A stretch of DNA of 64,000 nucleotides, from positions 49,369,001 to 49,433,000 of the forward strand of contig NC_091256.1 of the NCBI RefSeq assembly GCF_042477335.2, in the 5' to 3' direction. Shown here piece after piece: positions 33,301-44,050 of the stretch. Source of the DNA: Ovis canadensis. Its lineage: Eukaryota; Chordata; Mammalia; Artiodactyla; Bovidae. Made by a program: the position numbers and the translations under genes. The stretch's first letter is position 1. Each line of letters opens with the position of its first letter. Below the pieces are notes generated by a model. That model saw nothing but the letters and a program-made list of their open reading frames with translations. It was not told the DNA's origin and did no database searches.

Positions 33301-33696
33301 AGTCCTAGTGCCCACTCCCAATCACTGACAGTTTCACATGAAAACTGTGACAACTGAGAAAAACAACACCCTCCACAGTTGTCCTGTCCTTAACACGATA
33401 TATCATTCTTTTAAAACAGTCTCTAACTTCAGAGCATTTTTATTTTTTTAAAAAGTCTACACTTAGTCCTTTCTTAAAAAAAAAAAACTTGCTAGATAAT
33501 TAAAAATAGATATCAAAATTTTAGGGCAAAAGGGAAAATATAATGAGACAACTAGCTTGTATCAATAGGATAAGACTACTGAGCACATTTTCCTACAGAG
33601 TAAAAGTTATACTATCTAACTATGTCATATATTTATTTTTGACATCTGTTTTCATGGAAGTGCCAGCAGACTTATAAAGAGTGTAACTATGATCAG

Positions 33697-33955
33697 TCAT
33701 ATCTGCTGCTGCTGCTGTTGCTGCTGCTAAGTCACTTCAGTCGTGTCCGACTCTGCGACCCCATAGATGGAAACCCACCAGGCTCCCCCATCCCTGGGAT
33801 TCCTCAGGCAAGAACACTGGAGTGGGTTGCCATTTCCTTCTCCAATGCATGAAAGTGAAAAGTGAAAGTGAAGTCACTTAGTCGTGTCCGACTCTTAGCG
33901 ACCCCATGGACTGCAGCCTACCAGGCTCCTCCATCCATGGGATTTTCTCAGTCAT
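33697..33955 (-). mobile_element. BOV-A2 dimeric SINE
   Basis: Starts with the (CTG)n head TGCTGCTGCTGCTGTTGCTG and TAAGTCACTTCAGTCGTGTCC. A second half begins at AAAGTGAAAGTGAAGTCACT. Oriented antisense. Confidence 0.87.
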
Positions 33956-34017
33956 AGCTAGATTAGTAAATAGTGAAGGAGCAAGAACAGTATGTGAATG
34001 GAGAAAGAAACTAAGCC

Positions 34018-34880
34018 TCAGATTCCCCTGGTGGCTCAGTGGACAAAAATGTGCCTGCCAATGCAGGGATCACGGGTTCACTCCCTGCTCCAGGAAGATT
34101 CCATGTGCCCCAGAGAAACTAAATCCACAAGCCACCACTACCGAGACTGCACTCCTGGAGCCTGAGCTCCACAACAAGAGAAGCTACTGCAATGAGAAGT
34201 CCGTGCACCTTTGCTGGGTCCAGCACAGCAGCTAGGGATCGAAAGTGGTCAACGCACAGTTTAGGGAAAAGAAACTAGTGACAGAATTAAAGTTTTAAAG
34301 ATGGGAACGAGCGACTCAAGACCTCTTGGGTCGAGAGCCCTGTTCCTCAGAGCCACATCACTTTTACTTAGTGTCTTGGCAAGCAGAAAGTGTCTGTTGT
34401 GTTACGATGAAGTCAGCCTCCTGTGTCCCCAGTCAGGACTACCATTTTATTAATTACTTTAAACTATCTTTGTTATTTTCTTGTACAAGGGCTATCACCT
34501 AGCTGTAGGTCATAGACCCGCATATGCCTTGGGGAAACATCTTAGTGTGTGCACAGGCAGTGTTCTGAACTGGTGCTGACCTGGTGTTCCAAGGTCCACA
34601 CTATGTTCTTCCTTAGCTTAGCAGGGCATGACCACTCCAACTGATCAACCCAATGTACTTTTATTTGGGTTATGCTCTATTGCTATTAATTTTGCTTTTA
34701 TTCTGTTCCCATGGTGATTTTCTCATGGCTTAGCCAGAGCAACAGGTGGCTATTAACCTCTGTGCACCACAACAAAGAGTAGCCCCTGCTCATCACAACC
34801 AGAGAAAGCCCACACAACAAAAGCAACAAAGACCCACACAGCCAAAAATAAAAGAATAAAATAAAATAAATTTTAAAAGA
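34018..34880 (+). mobile_element. CHR-type SINE split by a 560-bp insertion
   Basis: The left half (34018-34208) and right half (34771-34880, ACAACAAAGAGTAGCCCC...CAGCCAAAAATAAAAG) together match the single SINE at 55388-55675. The break is flanked by GTGCACC on both sides. Confidence 0.7.
34209..34770 (-). mobile_element. LTR-like insertion inside a CHR SINE
   Basis: The inserted segment contains GCAGTGTTCTGAACTGGTGCTGACC, similar to the LTR-like block at 30727-31140, and GCTTTTATTCTG, which on the minus strand contains AATAAA. The GTGCACC repeats mark the insertion site. TG/CA ends are not clear. Confidence 0.45.
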
Positions 34881-35632
34881 ATCTAAGCCTCAACATCAGC
34901 AGAGGAGGATACATCACCAAAATTCTCTCCTGTAAAAGCTATCCTACAAAATCTAGACAAAAGGAGACATCTCAGAACATTAGAGGAGAGTGGTGATTGT
35001 GAAATGTAAATGATATTAAACATAGGTTGGGGCAACTTGGTAGTGTTCACCAAAATGTTAAATGCACATATTCTTTGGCACAGCAATGATTCATCTTAGA
35101 CTCTATCTATAGAAATGGTCATGTGTACAAAGACGTTTATTGCATTGCTTGTAACAATGACAAAGAGAAATAGTGTCGGCAGTGGAGTGGTTAAATAAAT
35201 TGGGGTGCATCCTAACTGCAAGAAACAGAAACTCAACTCCAACCGGCATAACAAGAAAACATCGTGGCTCATCTAACTGGAGTCCAGAGGTAACGTGGGC
35301 TTCGCAAACCAGTGGCTCTAGTGCCATTTCTCCACAGCTTCCTTGGCTTTGCCCTTCTGCCTTTACTCAGCTCATCCTCAGCATGCTAAGAAAACAGCTG
35401 CTGCAATTCCAGACTACAACCTGAAGGAAAAGAGAGAATTGCCTCCAGAATTCCTTCAGAAGCAGAATATGGCAGACAGCAACTTGTACTTTAAAAGTCT
35501 GTTTACCTCTTCTTCCTGGTCACATGGCTGCCTAACTAAGGACAACATTTCCCTGTCTTTCTTGCAGCTGGTATGGCCATGTGATCATTTTCTTGTGAAT
35601 GGAAATTATGTGTGTGGTTTCTCCTTCAATTT

Positions 35633-35786
35633 CTTAAAAGGGAATTGCTTACTCTGGACTTCTTTACTCTCTCCTTTCTGAGAACTGTATCATGGTCATG
35701 GCAGCAACCCAGTTTCAACCATGCAAAGGCCTCAGAGATGACAGAATAACAAGAGTGACTCAGGCAAGAAAGCTGCCTTACCAGCC
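35633..35786 (+). repeat. Direct repeat B, copy 1
   Basis: CTTAAAAGGGAATTGCTTAC to GAAAGCTGCCTTACCAGC is repeated at 37148-37300 in the same orientation, at roughly 88-90% by eye, about 1.5 kb apart. Confidence 0.8.
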
Positions 35787-36237
35787 TAGGGTGGGCAAAT
35801 GGTTGCATGGCAGACAAATAAAATGCTGTCTTATTTGTTCCATTGTATTTAAGAGTCTCTGCTACATCAGCTTCCCTTTGCACTATAGAAACAAATTAAA
35901 ATCTCCAGTGCATCTCTCCTCATGTTTCAAGTCCTCACATATAAACTGCATCAAATCTAATCATGTGCTAGGGGGATGGGATTCTCCTTTGGTTAAAAGA
36001 CCCACACATAGAGCTGGGGGTGAGGTCAGCTGTCTCCAAGAAGCTCAGAGCAGCATGGAGAAGCTGTGAATCAACCTCCGACTCAATGTCTCTCTCTTGC
36101 CTGTGACACCTGTCATAATTCTCAGTGATTTCAAAATCAGATATACCATCCTTCCACATCATGTCCAATCAGCTCCTTAACCTAGCTCCCTCTAACAATC
36201 TTATCCTCCACCTGTCTCAGTCACCTACTACTATACC

Positions 36238-36440
36238 TGGTCACTTCAGTCTTTGTGACCCTACGGACTACAGTCTGCTAGGCTCCTCTGTCCATGGGAT
36301 TCTCCAGGCAAGAATACTGGAGGAGTTGACGTGCCCTCCTCCAGGGGATCTTCCCAACCCAGGGATTGAAACTGCTGGTTCAGCTGCAGCTCCTGCACTG
36401 CAGGCAGATTCTTTACCACTGAGCCACCAGGGAGGCCCAC
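36238..36440 (-). mobile_element. Bov-tA SINE
   Basis: GTCTTTGTGACCCTACGGAC, GGATCTTCCCAACCCAGGG and GAGCCACCAGGGAGGCCC. Confidence 0.85.
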
Positions 36441-36465
36441 ATAGTACTATGTTCATATGCCAAAC

Positions 36466-36906
36466 CAGTGCTGTCCAATTGCATTTTCTGCCATGATGGA
36501 AAAATTCAATTTTCACTCTTTAGTGCAGTAGCCACTAGCCACGTGTGCCTGTTAAGCACTTGAAATATGGCTAGTGCCAAAGAAAAATGAATGTTTAACT
36601 TAATGTTGATTTATATGTAAATTTAGAAAGCTATAGGCTTCCTTGGTGGCTCAAACAGTGAAGAATCTGCCTGGAATGCAGGCGACCTGGGTTCGATCCC
36701 TGGGTCAGGAAGATCCCCTGGAGAAGGGAATGGCAGCCCACCCCAGTATTCTTGCCTGGAGAATTCCATGAACAGTGGAGCCTAGTGGGCTATAGTCTAT
36801 GGAGCTGCAAAGAGTTGGACACAACTGCATGATTAACATTTGCAGAAATTAGGAACACACTTAGAAAGCTATATATGGCTAGTGGCTATTGTATTAGACA
36901 GTGCTG
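36466..36906. mobile_element. hAT-type MITE interrupted by a SINE
   Basis: Ends are CAGTGCTGTCCAATT and ATTAGACAGTGCTG (inverted). Internal GCAGTAGCCACTAGCCACGTG pairs with ATATGGCTAGTGGCTATTG. A Bov-tA SINE sits inside at 36636-36860. Confidence 0.75.
36636..36860 (+). mobile_element. Bov-tA SINE with 13-bp target-site duplication
   Basis: TTAGAAAGCTATA at 36623-36635 and 36861-36873 flanks the SINE (GGCTTCCTTGGTGGCTCAAA to GACACAACTGCATG plus trailing sequence). Confidence 0.9.
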
Positions 36907-37147
36907 GTCTTGGCTATACTATTCTCAACAAGTGTAATTTTCCACAATCTGAATTACAAACATCCCACTCTCCACCAACATCATTGTATTCTTCTGGTTT
37001 ACTCTCCTAATGTGATATTCCCTTAAAACTCCTGGGACTTCCAATCCAAACATTCCACCATCTTTCACTGTCCAGCCTCCCTTTATTTTCTCATCTCCTT
37101 CATTACCCAGTTTAGAGTTCATGATTCTATAACATCATATTTGCATA

Positions 37148-37300
37148 CTTAAAAGGGAATTGCTTACTCTGGACTTCCTTAGTCTCTCCTTTCTGAGAGC
37201 TGTATCGTGGTCATGGCAGCAAGCCAGTTTCAATCATTCAAAGTCCTCAAAGATGACAGAATAACAAGAGTGACTCGGGCCAGAAAGCCGCCTTACCAGC
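37148..37300 (+). repeat. Direct repeat B, copy 2
   Basis: Partner of 35633-35786; shares ACAGAATAACAAGAGTGACT. The DNA between the copies holds a SINE and a SINE-split MITE. Confidence 0.8.
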
Positions 37301-37775
37301 TCCATTGTCTCCTTCTCAGCTCCATTGTCTTCTCTCATTCATTCACACTCGCATGGCAGGACTCAAACTCTGGCCGAAATCCAACTCTTCTCTGAGCACT
37401 TCATCTTAGATAGAGGAAAAATGTTCAGCTTCCTAACTGATCACTCTTCAACTCCTGCCTCTCCTACCACCCCCTAAACCCTGGTAGATTTCTTTAATTC
37501 CTTCACTTCTCAATCTCATGTCCTAGATGACTATTTTATATCATCTCCTCTTACCACAAATCTCTACCACTTCCTTCTCATCTCACTCTCAGAGAAAAAA
37601 TAGTAGCAATTAGCAGATAACTTTGACAGATTTCCACCAACTTCTCTCCCAAATTGTTGAGTTTTCCTCTCTACTTGGTTATTTGCCTCAGTACATAAAC
37701 ATGCCTTACTATTCCTGATTTTAAAAACCCTCCCAAACCACTCAACTCTTTCAGCAAACACTTTTATACATCAGA

Positions 37776-38160
37776 GGGCTTCCCTGGTGGCTCTGCTGCT
37801 GCTACTGCTAAGTCGCTTCAGTCATGTCCAACTCTGTGCGACCCCATAGACGGCAGCCCACCAGGCTCCCCCATCCCTGGGATTCTCCAGGCAAGAATAC
37901 TTGAGTGGGTTGCCACTTCCTTCTCCAGTGCATGAAAGTGAAAAGTGAAAGGAAGTCGCTCAGTCAAACTATGGTAAAGAATCTGCCTGGAATGCATAAG
38001 ACCCAGGTTTGATCCCTGGGTCGGGAAGATCCCTTGAACAAGGGAATGGCTACCCACTCCAATATTCTTGCCTGGAGAATTCCATGGACAGAGGAGCCTG
38101 GCAGGCTACAGTCCATGGGATCACAAAGAGTCAGACACAACTGAGTGACTAACAGGAAAA
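37776..38160 (+). mobile_element. Bov-tA SINE split by an antisense BOV-A2-type SINE
   Basis: The outer element begins GGGCTTCCCTGGTGGCTC (37778-37795) and resumes at TATGGTAAAGAATCTGCC (about 37971) to about 38155. Between them lies an antisense copy headed by TGCTGCTGCTACTGCTAAGTCGC. Confidence 0.85.
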
Positions 38161-39333
38161 AAAAAAATACGATCTGATTTACGATTTAGAAAGATAGTTC
38201 TGAAGAACAGTTTGTAGGAGAGCAAGTGGAAGTAAGAAAACTAAGTAAAAGGCTATTTTAGGAGATTAGTTCCAGTAGTAGCAAACTCGATAATGTTGAT
38301 CATTCTTAAACTAGACCCTTTGGAGGATGGAAAACTGTTATGGAATAGGACAAACTAAAGATATCTAATAGTTAAACATAACTTATAAACTTTGACTGAC
38401 TCTTTAATCAGGAGAAATATAACCATAAAGAGTGGTATATGGTTCAATGTATACAAGTCAATTAATGTGATATATCACATTAACAAAATGAAGGATAAAA
38501 ATCACATGATCACCTTAATAGATAAAGAAAAATCATTTGACAAAATTCAACAGTTTCATGATTAAAACTCTCAACAAACTAGATGTAGAAGGAATTTACT
38601 TCAACATAGTAAAGGTCATATATAACAAGTCCACAGCTAACATCATGCTCAGTTGTGAAAAACAAGACAAGAATGTTCACTCTTGCCACTTAGATTCAAT
38701 GTTCTAGCTGGAGCAATTAAACAACAAAAATAAACTATTCAAATCATGAAGGAAGAAGTAAGTTATCTCTGTTTGCAAATGACATGATTTGCATATAGAA
38801 AACCTTTAAATACTCTGCAAAAAAAAAGTTAGAACTATTAATAATAAACAGAGCTATAGTGATTAGAACAGTATGATACTAGCATGAAGACAGACATACA
38901 GAGGAATGTAACAGAATAGACAGCCCAGAAATAAACCCACATATATATAGTTAGTAGATCTTCGATAAAACTGCCAAGATCACAGAAAGGGTAAAGGACA
39001 GTCTCTTCAACAGATGGTGCTGGGAAAATTGGATGTTCACGTGCTAATAAAACTGGACCATTCTCTTACACCATGCTAAAAAATCAATTCAAAATGTATG
39101 AAATACCTAAATATAAGAACTGAAACTATAAAACTCTTTTATTTTTTGTCGGCAGAACATTCTTTAACATAATTTGCAGCAAGATCTTTTTTAAAAAAAC
39201 TCTTAAGAGATAACATATTGAAAAAACTTCTTGACATTGTTCTTAGCAATGAATATGACACCAAAGGCACAAAAACAAAATAGACAAGCAAGATTTCATC
39301 AAACTAAAAGTCTCTGTACAGCAAAATAGACAA

Positions 39334-39379
39334 CATTTTGTAGTTGTAGAAAAGTTGTCTTTTCTACAACTACAAAATG
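39334..39379. repeat. Perfect 21-bp hairpin inside the L1
   Basis: The arms 39334-39354 and 39359-39379 are exact reverse complements around the 4-bp loop TTGT. The right arm fits the normal L1 sequence (CTACAAAATGAGAAA); the left arm looks like an inverted copy. Confidence 0.92.
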
Positions 39380-39449
39380 AGAAAGTGTTTGCAAACCATA
39401 CATCTGATAAGGGGTTAACATCCAAAATATATAAGGGACTTCTACAGCT

Positions 39450-39480
39450 AAAAAATAAATAAATAAATAAATAAATAAAT
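39450..39480 (+). repeat. (AAAT)n simple repeat
   Basis: Seven or so AAAT units within the L1 fragment. Confidence 0.9.
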
Positions 39481-39954
39481 TCACAAATGGGCAAAGAACT
39501 TGAAGGGACATTTCTCTAAAGAAGAATAATCAATGGGTATATTTAAAAGTATTCAGTTTCACTAATTATCAAGGAAATGTGAATCAAAACCACAATGAGA
39601 TATCACATCACATCTGTTAAGACTGTTGTTATCAAAAGCAAAATAAAAGATAACAAGTGTTAGGATGTGAAGAAATCAGAACCCTTCTACACAGTAGATG
39701 GGGATGTAAAATAGTGCTGCTATGGAAAATGGTATGGAGGTTCCTCAAAAAAATTAAAACTAGAAGTACCATATGATCCAGCAATCCTACTTCTGGGTAT
39801 TTGTACAAAAGAATTGAAATCAGGATCTCAAAAAGGTATTTGCATTACCAGGTTCATTGCAGCATTATTGACAATAGCCAAGATATGGGAACAACCTAAA
39901 TGTCCATGGACAGATGAATGAATAAAGAGATGTGCTATATACATACAGTATACA

Positions 39955-40234
39955 GAGAAGGCAACGGCACCCCACTCCAGCACTCTTGCCTGGAAAATCC
40001 CATGGATGGAGGAGCCTGGTAGGCTGTAGTCCATGGGGTTGTGAAGAGTCAGACACAACTGAGTGACTTGACTTTCACTTTTCACTTTCATGCATTGGAG
40101 AAGGAAATGGCAACCCACTCCATTGTTCTTGCCTGGAGAATCCCAGGGACGGAGGAGCCTGGTGGGCTGCCATCTCTGGGGTCGCACAGAGTCGGACACG
40201 ACTGAAGCGACTTAGCAGTAGCAGCAGCAGCATA
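39955..40234 (+). mobile_element. BOV-A2 dimeric SINE in L1
   Basis: Starts GAGAAGGCAACGGCACCCC and ends CGACTTAGCAGTAGCAGCAGC. The second unit begins at TGCATTGGAGAAGGAAATGG. It interrupts the L1 text between CATACAGTAT and ACTATTATTCAGC. Confidence 0.9.
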
Positions 40235-40587
40235 CTATTATTCAGCTCTTAAAAAAGAAAAGAAATTGTGCAATATGGGACAGCACTGATGAACCTGGAG
40301 ACATTACTGTAAGTGAAATAAGCCAGTCACAAAAATACAAATCTGTATTATTCTATTTATATGTGGTATTCAAAACAGTTAAATTTATAGAAGGAAACAG
40401 TGGAATGGTGTTTGTCAGAGAATGGAGGGAGAGGGAAATGGAGAGTTGTTGTTCAATGGATATAAACGTCCAGTTATGCAAGATGAATAAATTCTGGAGA
40501 TCTGCCGTTGAATGTAGTGCCAATAGTTAACAACAGTGTATTGTGGATTTTAAAATTTTGTTAAAGATTTGTTAAGAGAGTGTATGG

Positions 40588-40800
40588 CTTCCCAGGTGGC
40601 TCAGTAGTAGAGAATCTGCTTGCCAGCGCAGGAGACTTGGTTTCAATCCCTGGGTTGGGAAGATCCCCTGTAGGAGGAAATGACAACCCACTTCAGTATT
40701 CTTGCCTGGAAAATCCTATAGATAGAGAAGCCTGGTAGGCAACAGTCCATGGAGTTACAAAGAGTTGAACACTACTTTGCAACTGCACACAGCACAGCAG
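40588..40800 (+). mobile_element. Bov-tA SINE in L1
   Basis: GGCTTCCCAGGTGGCTCAGTAG, GGGTTGGGAAGATCCCCTG and GAAGCCTGGTAGGCAACAGTCC. Confidence 0.87.
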
Positions 40801-41653
40801 CAAGTAGATATATCTCATGTCAAATATTCTTAACCAAAAACAAACAAAGGTCCATAAGGAAACTTCTGGAGGTGATGAATGTGTTTATTACCTTGAGCGG
40901 TGATGGTTTCACAGTTGCAGGCATATGTCCAAATTCATCAAATTATATTCATTAAATATATACAGGGGTTTTTTTGTATATCAGTTAGGCCCCAATAAAG
41001 CCATTTGCCAAAAATGAGAGGGTAAATATTTAACAAATGGCTGGGGTGGGGGACATCCCAAATTTGTAGTGTTTGCCAGTTTCCATGATGTAAACATCCC
41101 CACCATGAACAATGTCAAGCTACTGTGTCAAGCACTACTATGCGTAATGCCAAGCTATCACTGAACTTGGAAGACATACATATTCCCTTTGTGCAGACCA
41201 GCTTCAGTACACCAGTGGATGAGAACATTTTTGGGGACAACTGGAGAAATTTGAAAGTGAACTGTAGGATGATACTGAAATTATATTGACTTGGACGTAG
41301 TAATGATAACAATTCTGTGGGGAAATGCCCTTACTTTTGTGAAATATATGCTGAAATATTCTGATGGCATCCTGATGTTTGAAGACTACATTCAGATCTG
41401 TGTATTTAGGTGTATATGTGTCTGTGTCTCTGGGTACATGTGTGTGGAGAAAGAGGAAGAGAGATGAAGAAAATGCCAATGTGTCAAGAGGTTGCTAGTT
41501 GGTGAAATGGGTGAGGGATATGTTGATGCACATTAATCAGATTGTTTTTTCAACTTTCCTCTGGGCTTAACATTTTTCAAAATAAAAACTAATTTGTTGC
41601 CAACCGAAGATTTTATATAAAAATTTGAGGTTGTAGTTTCTAGTCAAAGGAAT

Positions 41654-41711
41654 CTCAGTTCAGTTCAGTCGCTCAGTCACGTCTGACTCTTTGAGGCCCC
41701 ACGAACCGCAG
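41654..41711 (-). mobile_element. BovB 3' terminal fragment
   Basis: CAGTTCAGTTCAGTCGCTCAG followed by GTCTGACTCTTTGAGGCCCC, then an abrupt switch at 41712 into the duplicated FMO1 intron 4 sequence. Confidence 0.8.
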
Positions 41712-42523
41712 CAGAAGTGGGTGAGACAACACATAGCCTGCACGAAAGGAAAGAAAAGAGTTTTACAGGGGCCCAGTGGAGGAATCGCAGTCTACTTATG
41801 ACCTGTAATGACAGCAATACTCACTTTACAACAAATTCATGTACTTGAAATGGTCCTGGACCTGCCCTGCAGATGCTACTCAAGTCAGGTCAGATTAGGA
41901 TAAAGTGTAGCTTGAAAGCAATGGAGCCAATGTGCTCAGTTTAAATAAGAGGAGCTTGGGACCCAGGAGGTATAGATTCCAGGCTATACAATTAAGAAGC
42001 TATGATCCTTTTGAAGTTCATAAGCAGGATGATTGGGTGTTCACACTGTTGCATGACATGTTCAGTTCAGTTGCTCAGTCGTGTCTGACTCTTTGCCACC
42101 CCATGAACCTCAGCACGCCAGGCCTCCCTGTCCATTACCAACTCCCAGAGTCTACCCAAACTCACATCCATCGAGTCAGTGATGCCATCCAGCCATCTCA
42201 TCCTCAGTTCAACTCTCACATCCATACATGACCACTGGAAAAACCATAGCCTTGACTAGACAGACCTTTGTTGGCAAAGTAATGTCTCTGCTTTTGAATA
42301 TGCTGTCTAGGTTGGTCATAATTTTCCTTCCAAAGAGTAAGTGTCTTTTCATTTCAAGGCTTCAATCACCATCTGCAATGATTTTGAAGCCCAAAAAAAT
42401 AAAGTCTGACACTGTTTCCACTGTTTCCCCATCTAATTCCCATGAAGTGATGGGACCAGATGCCATGATCTTAATTTTCTGAATGTTGAGCTTTAAGCCA
42501 ACTTTTTCACTCTCCTCTTTCAC
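41712..42523. repeat. Duplicated segment, copy 2 (intergenic)
   Basis: Matches 13921-14980 in the same orientation: first about 350 bp of unique-type sequence (GACAACACATAGCCTGCACG onward), then BovB with an internal deletion between TCATCCTC and AGTTCAACTCTCACATCC. Confidence 0.85.
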
Positions 42524-42530
42524 TCAAGCC
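42062..42530 (-). mobile_element. BovB 3' fragment with internal deletion
   Basis: TTCAGTTCAGTTGCTCAGTC start; RT C-terminal part on the minus strand. About 250 bp present in the copy at 14268-15105 are missing. Confidence 0.88.
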
Positions 42531-42567
42531 TTGCAATTTGGGACTTACGCTCTCAAATAACGCCATT

Positions 42568-43141
42568 TCAGTTCAGTTCAGTTCATTTCAGTTCAGTTCA
42601 GTCGCTCAGTCATGTCCGACTCTTTGAGGCCCCATGAATTGCAGCACACCAGGCCTCCCTGTCCATCACCAACTCCCAGAGTTCACTCAAACTCATGTCC
42701 ATCGAGTAAGTGATGCCATCCAGCCATTTCATCCTCTGTCACCCCCTTCTCCTCCTGCCCTCAATCCCTCCCAGCATCAGTCTTTTCCAATGAGCCAACT
42801 CTTCGCATGAGGTGGCCGAAGTACTGGAGTTTCAGCTTTAGCATCATTCCTTCCAAAGAAATCCCAGGACCAATCTCCTTTAGAATGGACTGGTTGGATC
42901 TCCTTGCAGTCCAAGGGACTCTCAAGAGTCTTCTCCAACACCATAGTTCAAAAGCATCAATTCTTTGGCGCTCAGCTTTCTTCACAGTCCAGCTCTCACA
43001 TCCATACACAACTACTGGAAAAACCATAGCCTTGACTAGACAGACCTTAGTTGGCAAAGTAATGTCTCTGCTTTTGAATATGCTACCTAGGTTGGTCATA
43101 ACTTTCCTTCCAAGGAGTAAGCGTCTTTTAATTTCATGGCT
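42568..43141 (-). mobile_element. BovB 3' fragment
   Basis: A (TTCAG)n head, then TCGCTCAGTCATGTCCGACTC. The minus strand has the RT C-terminal tail ([35 protein letters not shown]). Confidence 0.9.
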
Positions 43142-43398
43142 GTATTCTATTATTCTATTATTGCCTGTGCTTATGTAATTATTTCTCTTCTTGTGCCCTA
43201 GGCTAACATCTAAAACCAATTTTAAGCTTTTTCAAACATGGTTTACCAGCTCCCTCTGCTGACCTTTTCTGAAAAGATGAAGCTGCTTAAATTCCTTATA
43301 AATTCTGAATTTTGAAATCACACTTTTGGCGTTAGGGAACTAACCCTAGTTGGGAGAACTTGATGACACAGTAGTCACCTAATTGGCCTTCTCCTATG

Positions 43399-43685
43399 CA
43401 CTGCAGCTGCTGCTGCTAAGTCGCTTCAGTCGTGTCCGACTCTGTGCAACCCCATAGACGGCAGCCCACCAGGCTCCCCCGTCCCTGGGATTCTCCAGGC
43501 AACAACACTGGAGTGGCTTGCCATTGCCTTCTCCAATGTATGAAAGTGAAAAGTGAAAGTCAAGTCTCTCAGTCGTGTCTGACTCTTCGCGATCCCATGG
43601 ACTACAGCCTACCAGGCTCCTCCATCCATGGGATTTTCCAGGCAAGAGTACTGGAGTGGGGTGCCATTGCCTTCTCCTATGCACA
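43399..43685 (-). mobile_element. BOV-A2 dimeric SINE bordering the CpG block
   Basis: A (CTG)n head at 43405, two halves, ending GCCATTGCCTTCTCC. CCTTCTCCTATGCAC at 43387-43401 recurs at 43670-43684 and marks the insertion, although part of it could be SINE sequence. It ends about 60 bp before the CpG-rich promoter block. Confidence 0.88.
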
Positions 43686-43741
43686 GTTCCTATAATAGTT
43701 CAAGAGACTAATTCTCAAGAGTCACAATTTAGGTAAGCAGA

Positions 43742-44050
43742 ACGCCCAATTCACTGGGGATTGTGGTTTGGGGTGATTTGGCGCCCTCTAAAGGCTACCG
43801 CGAGAAGAGCAGTCGCTTACCACGTGCTCCCCTTTAAGTTTAGAGCTCCGTCGGAACACTGTGACGTTTAGGAGGGTGGGCGAAAGGGGCAGAAGTCGCT
43901 TGTGGCTTTCCAATCCGACAGCTGTATTCTAATTCGTCATTGAGCTCTCCGTCGAGATCACGGAAGTTTCAACTGGTGCCCTACACAACTTTTTTTTCCC
44001 TCAGCGAGTATATTTCCTGTCATCAACATGACAGGAAAAACGGCAGGTTT
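43742..44050 (+). promoter_or_regulatory. CpG-dense block, candidate FMO4 promoter
   Basis: About 18-20 CpG dinucleotides fall in 300 bp, whereas the surrounding repeat-rich DNA is CpG-poor. Visible sites: E-box CACGTG (43821-43826), CRE-like TGACGTTT (from 43862), a GC-rich GGGTGGGCG (about 43875), CCAAT (43910-43914) and a perfect ETS-type palindrome (44013-44038). It lies 4.6 kb upstream of the FMO4 start codon and no other gene is nearby. Assignment to FMO4 is inference; the CpG enrichment and motifs are direct observations. Confidence 0.6.

Larger units (their letters stand above)
38430..41005 (+). mobile_element. L1 LINE, 5' truncated, with two SINE insertions
   Basis: ORF2-like nucleotide landmarks: ATCACATGATCACCTTAATAG, ACTGGACCATTCTCTTACACC, AAAACCACAATGAGATATCAC, GCAATCCTACTTCTGGGTAT. 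It ends with an AATAAAGCC tail near 40995. SINEs are inserted at 39955-40234 and 40588-40800. No intact ORF. Confidence 0.85.

Noticed and set aside
38462-38483. Perfect 22-bp palindrome around GATATATC
   Set aside because: Lies in L1 sequence that is naturally near-palindromic at this point; not evidence of a regulatory site.
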